NCBI GenBank assembly: GCA_910577335.1
Contig: CAJTMJ010000037.1
Span: forward strand, 1 to 29,979
Source: an uncultured Duncaniella sp.
Lineage (GTDB): Bacteria; Bacteroidota; Bacteroidia; Bacteroidales; Muribaculaceae
Length of the DNA: 29,979 nucleotides
Direction: 5' to 3'
Position numbers and translations under genes: made by a program. The notes beneath the pieces were generated by a model. The model ran no database searches, was not told the origin of the DNA, and worked only from the letters and a program-made list of their open reading frames with translations. Below are positions 25,236 through 29,979 of the stretch, piece after piece (position 1 is the first letter of the stretch; every line of letters begins with the position of its first letter).

Positions 25236-25254
25236 TATCTCTTAGGGAGAGATA
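25236..25254 (+). repeat. inverted recombination site, left arm
   Basis: TATCTCTTAGGGAGAGATA. The ends TATCTCT and AGAGATA are reverse complements around an asymmetric TAGGG centre. The exact reverse complement occurs at 25402-25420. This structure resembles a tyrosine recombinase core site (two arms plus a directional spacer). Confidence 0.8.
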
Positions 25255-25288
25255 ATTCAGTGTTGATTTACAGCGTGTTACGGTATCC

Positions 25289-25312
25289 GTTGCAAAACAA
25301 TGTTGCAAAACA
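25289..25312. repeat. two 11-bp direct repeats with 13-bp period
   Basis: GTTGCAAAACA occurs at 25289-25299 and 25302-25312, inside the candidate invertible segment. It could be a regulator or recombination accessory site, or chance. Confidence 0.5.
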
Positions 25313-25357
25313 GCGTTAATTTTATCATTCAAGAGTAATTTTTTTTAGCCGAAATGC

Positions 25358-25387
25358 TTGCTATTTACAGATAATTGTGTAATTTTG
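25358..25387 (+). promoter_or_regulatory. promoter inside the invertible segment, facing right
   Basis: TTG at 25358-25360, 19 nt, then TAATTTTG at 25380-25387. This matches the Bacteroidetes -33/-7 consensus and spacing as well as any promoter in the window. Confidence 0.65.
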
Positions 25388-25401
25388 CACAGTCTAATGT
25401 A

Positions 25402-25420
25402 TATCTCTCCCTAAGAGATA
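25402..25420 (-). repeat. inverted recombination site, right arm
   Basis: TATCTCTCCCTAAGAGATA on the plus strand, the exact reverse complement of 25236-25254. Identity stops abruptly outside the 19 bp, apart from chance bases. The two sites enclose 147 bp. Confidence 0.8.
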
Positions 25421-25482
25421 CTCTTACGAAAGTCAGTAATATATTTTTAGAAAAAGTATCTTTGATAATCACAACAATATAT

Positions 25483-25518
25483 AAAACCCGGTCAAAACCA
25501 ACATTTTGACCGGGTTTT
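25483..25518. terminator. bidirectional terminator right of the invertible segment
   Basis: A 15-bp perfect stem (25483-25497 with 25504-25518) with a 6-nt loop, A-rich on one outer side and T-rich on the other. In the present orientation it would end the transcript from the 25380 promoter after about 125 nt. Confidence 0.85.
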
Positions 25519-25554
25519 AATCATATCCCCCTCCCCACCACCTATAATAATATA

Positions 25555-25580
25555 GTAGGGATGCACCCCCGGTGCATCCG
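25555..25580 (+). repeat. REP-like element, left copy
   Basis: A 26-bp element starting GTAGGGATGCAC. Inside it a 9-bp stem GGATGCACC / GGTGCATCC has a CCC loop. An exact inverted copy lies at 25693-25718. The paired arrangement is like a REPIN (two REP sequences facing each other). Confidence 0.7.
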
Positions 25581-25650
25581 CTTGTGTCCGCCTGTGTCCG
25601 TTTGCATCCGCCTGCATCCGTTTGCATCCGCCTGTGTCCGCCTGCATCCG
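25571..25650. repeat. decamer tandem array, 8 units
   Basis: Eight consecutive 10-bp units ending TCCG, with the pattern (C/T)(C/T)TG(C/T)(A/G)TCCG or close to it. The first unit overlaps the left REP-like element. The array period is about one helical turn. Confidence 0.75.
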
Positions 25651-25692
25651 CTTGTTCTTGCATGGAACGGTGTGAAAATGGCTATTTGTTAT

Positions 25693-25718
25693 CGGATGCA
25701 CCGGGGGTGCATCCCTAC
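25693..25718 (-). repeat. REP-like element, right (inverted) copy
   Basis: Exact reverse complement of the 26-bp element at 25555-25580, ending GCATCCCTAC on the plus strand. Confidence 0.7.
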
Positions 25719-25722
25719 GACT

Positions 25723-25879
25723 CAATCGCCCAACATCGCAATTGCCCGACATCCCAATCGCCCGGCATCCCAATTGCCGGAACATCCCAATCGCCCGGCA
25801 TCCCAATTGCCGGAACATCCCAATCGCCCGAACATTCCAATCACCCGAACATTCCAATCGCCCGAACATTCCAATCGCC
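25723..25879. repeat. tandem array of about nine 16-17-bp units
   Basis: Units begin CAATCGCCC or CAATTGCC and end CATCC or CATTC (for example CAATCGCCCGAACATTC). A 33-bp higher-order unit, alternating CAATCGCCCGGCATCC and CAATTGCCGGAACATCC, is present twice in a row in the middle. This is a VNTR-like array. Confidence 0.75.
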
Positions 25880-26093
25880 AACCCCCCGACATGCATTTTT
25901 TCTATCAAATTGAATTTTTCGCACTCTTTGGGCGGTTTTAGGATGTAAATTTGCAATGTATTCTTTGTTCCTTTGTTCCTTTATTCTTTATCCCTTTATT
26001 CTCTATTCCTGTTTCACCTCTTTTATTCTTCTCTATGGCTATTATTCTTTATTATGACTCTTAGAGGTTATTAAACAACCTCTAATTAAATGA

Positions 26094-26131
26094 ATGCGCT
26101 CCTTAGCTTTGTGGGGGGCTAAGGAGCGCAT
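26094..26131. terminator. hairpin terminator after the ABC/GntR operon
   Basis: A 14-bp perfect stem (26094-26107 with 26118-26131) and a 10-nt G-rich loop. It lies 58 bp past the stop of the 26189 gene; on the minus strand it is followed by TCATTTAATT. A second small hairpin, AGAGGTT/AACCTCT, is at 26063-26083. Confidence 0.6.
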
Positions 26132-26188
26132 CTTTGATTATTGAAACCTGCTTTTAGGCTATTGGAGTATAGCCGGCGGTTTTTAGGG

Positions 26189-26905
26189 TTAGCGGCGTCG
26201 GAGTTGGAGGATTTCGACGTATGATGAATCGTTTACGGGATTTAGCTTGAATGAGGAGGGGGCGGAGATTTCGGCAAATTCTATGCGGCTGTCGTCAAGT
26301 TTCAGTTCCTCGAATCGGTTCTTGTCGCCGGGTGCTATCACGGTGTCTATGTCGCACTTTATAAGCACTATTCTACCCATTGAATTTAGGTTGAGCTTCT
26401 GCGAAGTCAGTCCTTCTATATAAAGCGTATAGGAGTTATCAAGACATGCTCCCTTTAAAGAGCTTTCCGGCATCACTATCTCTACCGGGCAATAAGAATC
26501 TGTTCCTATAACACCAAAACCTTTATAATCACTCTTCTTAGCCAATTTGTCGGCATCAATACTCACGTTAAGGCACCCATCTTCCACTTTATAGCCAACC
26601 AACGGCATCCAGTCGGAAGGCGCCACTATGCGTGGAGTGTCAACCGAATCATTGACGCTTATTTTTATACCCTTGAATCCATTTATTGCCCAGTGGTCGT
26701 CGTTGAATGTCAGGTTGATATCCGAGAAGCGCACAGAATCAAATTTCTCAAGCGGAGTCGTCAGAAGCTCACCACCAAGGTCATCGTCAGAGCCATCCGA
26801 GTCCTTGACATTGACACAAGTGAAAACCACCCATGTCACAAATCCTAAAATGATTAAGATACCTGCGAAGTAAGCTCCAATCATCATATATGTTGTCTTT
26901 TTCAT
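26189..26905 (-). CDS. membrane-anchored protein of unknown function (ABC operon)
   Basis: A 238-residue protein with one N-terminal membrane helix (about 8-30, GAYFAGILIILGFVTWVVF), then an acidic linker (KDSDGSDDDLGG). The remaining ~180 residues are beta-rich with repeating short strands, reminiscent of DUF2807/GIN-type putative adhesin domains, but I cannot confirm that. It overlaps the gntR stop by four bases (ATGA), so it is translationally coupled to the regulator and is the last gene of the four-gene operon. A cell-envelope sensing or load-binding role with the transporter is only a guess. Confidence 0.7.
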   Translation of the reverse strand: MKKTTYMMIGAYFAGILIILGFVTWVVFTCVNVKDSDGSDDDLGGELLTTPLEKFDSVRFSDINLTFNDDHWAINGFKGIKISVNDSVDTPRIVAPSDWMPLVGYKVEDGCLNVSIDADKLAKKSDYKGFGVIGTDSYCPVEIVMPESSLKGACLDNSYTLYIEGLTSQKLNLNSMGRIVLIKCDIDTVIAPGDKNRFEELKLDDSRIEFAEISAPSSFKLNPVNDSSYVEILQLRRR

Positions 26906-27276
26906 TTTAAATTCTCTCTTAAATAGTTAGTGTATAATTCCATCAATTTTTCAGGCTCAATGCCCAGCAGATGTATGCTGTGAAAAAATTCCTGCATCTC
27001 ACCGCTGAAAAAAGCCTCACGCCTCATGGCAAGTATCCGCTCGCAAGCATCTTCCGCAATGAAAAATCCAATGCCACGGCGATTAAATATAACCCCTGCT
27101 TTGTCTAAATAATCGTATGAACGCATCACCGTATTGGCGTTGACCTGAAGCGTCGAGGCGTATTCTCTCACGGAGGGTATACGTTCTCCCTGACGGGGAT
27201 TTCCCATCATCACCTCATCGCAAATCTTGTCGGCAATCTGAAGATAGATAGCCTTTGTGTTTTCCTTGAATATCAT
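26902..27276 (-). CDS. GntR-family (YtrA-type) transcriptional regulator
   Basis: A 124-residue short GntR regulator. The winged helix-turn-helix spans about 8-74: IYLQIADKICDEVMMGNPRQGERIPSVREYA, then LQVNANTVMRSYDYLDKAG and the wing IFNRRGIGFFIAEDA. The short helical C-terminal tail (about 45 aa) places it in the YtrA subfamily, which usually represses its own ABC transporter operon. It sits third in the operon, 3 bp after the permease gene, rather than first as is common. A candidate operator lies at 28924-28945. Confidence 0.9.
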   Translation of the reverse strand: MIFKENTKAIYLQIADKICDEVMMGNPRQGERIPSVREYASTLQVNANTVMRSYDYLDKAGVIFNRRGIGFFIAEDACERILAMRREAFFSGEMQEFFHSIHLLGIEPEKLMELYTNYLRENLK

Positions 27277-27279
27277 ACT

Positions 27280-28062
27280 CTACCAACGGTTGATGATCTC
27301 CGCCTCACGGAAACGCATATAGGTAAGGAGATAATTAAACAATGTAATACCCATCCCCAAGACAGTGGATACCATCTCAAGGTCGAAATTCTTCTCATAA
27401 TGATTGGCTTCATCAACTATCAGAGTGGCATAGCCTATCGTCACAAACATATAGCTAAGCCATATCAGGAACATGGCACCTAAAGTCTTGACCAGCGCAT
27501 TTTTCAGCCAAACCACACTTCCCAACAGGAAGAATGACTGCACGCACAGAAAATCACTTAAAAACGATCCCAAGTTAGTGCCTAAAAAGCCGATCTTGTC
27601 AAGCTCCTCTCCGTCGCTTGTGAGAAGCATACCCCAATCAGCCGCATCTGCCGGATGGTTCATGATATGCGCATATAGCATCCTCATCCAGTCGGCAAAC
27701 AGAGCTGAAACGTATGCCCAGACGAGAAAAAGAGGTATAGCGATTATCCACCTCAACAAGAATCCCTCAAACTGTGACGCAGGGGTAGTAAGAGTGGTGA
27801 TAGCTGTGGCAGGAGTGCCTAACGACCGGTACATATTGGATGCCATAACCACACCAAATACAAAAGTAATCACAGCAAGTGCAAAAAATATTTGTCCGGA
27901 TGACACACGATAAGTAGTATGCTCCAAAAACAAGAGCATGAGAATCATGAGTATTGTCACACAACCGAACATTATCGACATCCTGCGCCAATTCTCTATA
28001 AAGTATTTTTTTGAAAGGTTTCCAAACCTTTTGAAATCAAATGTCTGATTAATTGTAGCCAT
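27280..28062 (-). CDS. ABC transporter permease
   Basis: A 260-residue protein with about six hydrophobic helices (about 29-47, 57-75, 107-127, 170-190, 197-218 and 233-250), which is the topology of an ABC-2-type permease. It has no signal motif beyond this. It is 8 bp after the ATP-binding gene and 3 bp before gntR. In YtrA-type systems such pairs are linked to envelope stress or antimicrobial peptide resistance; the actual substrate here is unknown. Confidence 0.8.
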   Translation of the reverse strand: MATINQTFDFKRFGNLSKKYFIENWRRMSIMFGCVTILMILMLLFLEHTTYRVSSGQIFFALAVITFVFGVVMASNMYRSLGTPATAITTLTTPASQFEGFLLRWIIAIPLFLVWAYVSALFADWMRMLYAHIMNHPADAADWGMLLTSDGEELDKIGFLGTNLGSFLSDFLCVQSFFLLGSVVWLKNALVKTLGAMFLIWLSYMFVTIGYATLIVDEANHYEKNFDLEMVSTVLGMGITLFNYLLTYMRFREAEIINRW

Positions 28063-28070
28063 AGCACCGG

Positions 28071-28919
28071 TTATTTTAAGTCAGAGTTAAACAATCCGGC
28101 AATATAGTCCGGTTTATTAATTGCCAATTCAAAGAGCGATTCGAGGTTGACATCCGTTTCCTCACCGTCAAGGTTAGGAGTAACAATCATTGTCCCCTCC
28201 ACGTTGGGCTGCGCATACACAGCCGAGGCTATGAGGCCACGGTCGTCTGTAATCATGAATTTCAATTTCTCCATGATAGAGGATAGACTTGCGTTGAGAA
28301 GCACACGGCTCCAGGTAAGTATTATAACATGGTCAAGCAGACGGTCTATATCACGAACCTGATGGGTGGAAATGACGATAGTGCGTTCATCGGTCATCTC
28401 GCTCGCTATAGTGCGGCGGAAAGCGCTCTTGCCGGGGATGTCGAGACCATTGGTCGGCTCGTCCATCAACAGCAACTGAGTATTGCAAGCCAAAGCGAAA
28501 CTGATATACGCTTTCTTTCTCTGCCCCATTGACAACTCACCGAGGTGAATATCAGGATTGAGACCGAAAATGTCAAGGTAGCGGTTCATGTCATCAGCCG
28601 AAAAGCGAGGATAGAAGGGTGAATTAGCCTTCACATACTCTTTAAGTTTGATTTTTGGAAGGACAATCTCCTCCGGGACAATAAATATCTCCGAAAGGGT
28701 TTCCGGGAGACGGCGGCGAGTGTTCTTACCGTCAAATGTGACTTCACCGCTCCGAGGGGTCAACGCCCCTGCAATAAGGTATAAAAGAGTGGATTTACCT
28801 ACTCCATTGCTCCCTAACAACCCATAGACACCACCGGGCTTAATCGACAGATTTATATTGTCGAGTACGAGGTGAGCCTTGCGTCTGTAACTGAATGAAA
28901 GATTTTTTATCTCAAGCAT
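28071..28919 (-). CDS. ABC transporter ATP-binding protein
   Basis: A 282-residue ATPase of the CcmA/YtrB type. Walker A is GSNGVGKST (36-44); the signature LSMGQRKK starts at 129; Walker B LLLMDEP is 149-155 with D153 and E154; the switch histidine is H186 in IVISTHQVRD. The C-terminal ~80 residues are an accessory domain (acidic, DGEETDVNLESLFELAI). It is the first gene of the operon, with a consensus promoter 29 bp upstream. The protein energises the permease encoded next to it. Confidence 0.95.
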   Translation of the reverse strand: MLEIKNLSFSYRRKAHLVLDNINLSIKPGGVYGLLGSNGVGKSTLLYLIAGALTPRSGEVTFDGKNTRRRLPETLSEIFIVPEEIVLPKIKLKEYVKANSPFYPRFSADDMNRYLDIFGLNPDIHLGELSMGQRKKAYISFALACNTQLLLMDEPTNGLDIPGKSAFRRTIASEMTDERTIVISTHQVRDIDRLLDHVIILTWSRVLLNASLSSIMEKLKFMITDDRGLIASAVYAQPNVEGTMIVTPNLDGEETDVNLESLFELAINKPDYIAGLFNSDLK

Positions 28920-28923
28920 ATTT

Positions 28924-28945
28924 GTGTATTAGTATAATAGTACAC
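28924..28945. promoter_or_regulatory. candidate GntR operator
   Basis: A 22-bp imperfect palindrome with ends GTGTA / TACAC and an AT-rich centre. It sits between the -7 element and the start codon of the ABC operon, over the predicted transcription start, where a YtrA-type repressor would act. Binding is inferred. Confidence 0.4.
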
Positions 28946-28947
28946 TG

Positions 28948-28978
28948 CAAAGGTAGACAATTATTTTTATTTACAAAA
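28948..28978 (-). promoter_or_regulatory. promoter of the ABC/GntR operon
   Basis: On the minus strand TTTTG (28978-28974), 18 nt, then TACCTTTG (28955-28948), a strong Bacteroidetes -33/-7 match. The leader would be about 23 nt. Confidence 0.65.
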
Positions 28979-29068
28979 CTTTTTCATAAAAATTTTATCA
29001 TATACTGAAAAACGCAGAATATAACAGAAGTCGATTTTAAGCCATAACTAACTGACACATAACGAATA

Positions 29069-29098
29069 AAGCCGTGAAATTCAGAAATTTCACGGCTT
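29069..29098 (-). terminator. rho-independent terminator after the SDR gene
   Basis: A 13-bp perfect stem AAGCCGTGAAATT / AATTTCACGGCTT with a 4-nt loop; followed on the minus strand by TATTCG after a TTT at the stem end. It lies 28 bp past the stop of the SDR gene. Confidence 0.7.
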
Positions 29099-29126
29099 AA
29101 CATATTAAATAAATTCCTTATCAGCT

Positions 29127-29915
29127 TTAGCTTGGCATCTTGCTTTCATACATGCCGCCACCGTCAACCATAAGGTTTATACCGGTGATCCAAGAGGCAG
29201 CCTTGCTCATCAGAAATACGAAAGCATGAGCTATATCAACAGGTGTGCCACGACGTTTCATGACTATGGCATCGGAAATCTTCTTCAGCATTGCCGGGTC
29301 ATATCCGGCTTCAAGTGTGGCATCGCCATTGTCAACCGAACCTATGACCACCACATTGAAACGCACCTCAGGACCTGAAGCTACAGCCATGCTGTGAGCC
29401 ATATTTATCAGACCGGCTTTCGCAGTGCTATATTCGATAAATTCAGGCGAAGGGGTGTCACCGACCATTGAACCTGAGAATACCACTGAGGCATTAGGTT
29501 CTTTGCGCAAGTAAGGCATACAGAATTTGGTGACATTATATGCACTCACCGTGTTGAGTTCATAGGAGGCAACCATCTTCTGAGTGTCAGATCCCCAAAG
29601 CGGAGTGGCTTTACCCCAGCCCACATTATTTACAAGACCTGAGATCTTACCGAATTTTGAAACCACTTCATTAACAAGATTCTGCAAGTCGGTTTCACTC
29701 GTGGCATCGGCTTTTATACCTATACACTCGCTACCGGTCTCCTGTTGTATCTTCGCGGCAACAGCCTTAACCTTTTCTTCATTAATATCAGTGAGCGCCA
29801 CTTTTGCGCCGAGCTGTGCAAACTGACGGGCGGCTTCACTTCCGATGGCTCCCGCCGCACCTGTTATAAGAATGACTCTATCTGAAAAGTCAAACAATTC
29901 GTTAGCTAAATTCAT
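29127..29915 (-). CDS. short-chain dehydrogenase/reductase (SDR)
   Basis: A 262-residue classical SDR oxidoreductase. The cofactor loop TGAAGAIG is at 18-25, an acidic D43 after the second strand favours NAD(H), and NNVG is at 96-99. The catalytic set is S149, Y162 and K166 (EYSTAKAG), plus N121 in the ELNTVSAYN helix. The C-terminal end has the usual ASWITGINLMVDGGGMY. It stands alone with its own terminator. The substrate cannot be told from sequence; sugars, polyols and steroids are all used by close families. Confidence 0.9.
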   Translation of the reverse strand: MNLANELFDFSDRVILITGAAGAIGSEAARQFAQLGAKVALTDINEEKVKAVAAKIQQETGSECIGIKADATSETDLQNLVNEVVSKFGKISGLVNNVGWGKATPLWGSDTQKMVASYELNTVSAYNVTKFCMPYLRKEPNASVVFSGSMVGDTPSPEFIEYSTAKAGLINMAHSMAVASGPEVRFNVVVIGSVDNGDATLEAGYDPAMLKKISDAIVMKRRGTPVDIAHAFVFLMSKAASWITGINLMVDGGGMYESKMPS

Positions 29916-29979
29916 TTATGTGTATTTTTTTAGTAGATGACAAAAATTAAATTTATGCTGTTAAACACTTAATTTTCAG

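Larger units (their letters stand above)
25236..25420. promoter_or_regulatory. candidate invertible (phase-variable) promoter segment
   Basis: Two inverted 19-bp sites enclose a consensus promoter whose current direction is rightward, away from the lipoprotein gene. Mirror inversion about the centre would put its -7 element at 25269-25276 on the minus strand. That implies a transcription start near 25263 and a leader of about 120 nt before the lipoprotein ATG. Invertible promoters before surface genes are established in gut Bacteroidetes. No recombinase gene is in the window, so it would act in trans. Inversion itself has not been seen. Confidence 0.65.
25141..26188. other. ~1 kb non-coding region with recombination sites and repeats
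   Basis: No convincing gene occurs here. In order it holds: a leader for the lipoprotein gene (25141-25235), the candidate invertible promoter (25236-25420), a terminator (25483-25518), a REPIN-like pair enclosing decamer repeats (25555-25718), a 16-17-bp tandem array (25723-25879), a T/C-rich low-complexity stretch (about 25950-26040) and two hairpins (26063-26083 and 26094-26131). All frames across the arrays are open because the repeats are G+C-rich and stop-free, which produces spurious ORFs. Confidence 0.7.

Noticed and set aside
25457..25464. TATCTTTG as a second rightward promoter
   Set aside because: It matches the -7 consensus but has no -33 element at the right spacing, and nothing to transcribe before the terminator.
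25571..25879. Possible CRISPR array
   Set aside because: The units are 10 or 16-17 bp and contiguous, with no spacers and no cas genes nearby.
25492..25956. Long open frames on both strands across the repeats
   Set aside because: They span a terminator, REP elements and tandem arrays, and several frames on both strands are open at once. The proteins are only repeat translations.

Overview
The window looks like a chromosomal segment of a gut Bacteroidales bacterium, most likely a Muribaculaceae-like species. The evidence is: Bacteroidetes-type promoters (TTTG or TTG, about 18-20 nt, then TAnnTTTG); little use of Shine-Dalgarno sequences; surface lipoproteins with an acidic stretch after the lipid cysteine (CKDYDDD); and family content typical of the group (YfhO-like membrane protein, viroplasmin-RNase H, coaX/OMP/lptC/CNNM cluster, GH2 and GH28 enzymes). 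No rRNA, tRNA, CRISPR array or insertion sequence was recognised.

Layout, left to right. 1-2280: an AT-rich accessory segment with a consensus promoter, a structured ~320-nt leader carrying a 30-codon leader peptide and an intrinsic terminator, then an acyltransferase-3 membrane gene, two tiny coupled ORFs and a terminator. 2281-7900: housekeeping-like plus-strand genes (lipoprotein, YfhO-family protein, methyltransferase-like remnant, secreted thioredoxin-fold protein, tpx). 7900-9830: an AT-rich island with its own promoter encoding a cytosolic M15-type peptidase and a two-TM PutAbiC-like abortive infection protein. 9865-12252: minus-strand operon aroK - alanine dehydrogenase-like - RNase H. 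12427-15510: a plus-strand secreted GH2 beta-galactosidase broken by one in-frame TAG. 15573-15632: a perfect bidirectional terminator. 15725-19713: minus-strand operon coaX - outer-membrane protein - lptC - CNNM/CorC. 19803-20494: minus-strand ftsB/divIC-like gene and a small membrane protein. 20550-22022: GH28 enzyme. 22165-25140: a 991-residue surface lipoprotein with a collagen-like Gly-X-Y segment. 25141-26188: about 1 kb of non-coding DNA holding a candidate invertible promoter, a terminator, a REPIN-like inverted repeat pair and two tandem repeat arrays. 26189-28919: minus-strand ABC transporter/GntR operon. 29127-29915: SDR oxidoreductase.

The strongest novel signal is at 25236-25420. 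Two identical 19-bp sites, each a 7-bp dyad around an asymmetric 5-bp centre, lie in opposite orientation and enclose a consensus promoter. As drawn, that promoter points away from the collagen-like surface lipoprotein into a terminator (OFF). Inversion would place it about 120 nt upstream of the lipoprotein start codon (ON). This is the architecture of a phase-variable promoter. Other items worth checking are the leader-peptide attenuator before the acyltransferase, the M15/PutAbiC pair, and the single-codon interruption of the GH2 gene.
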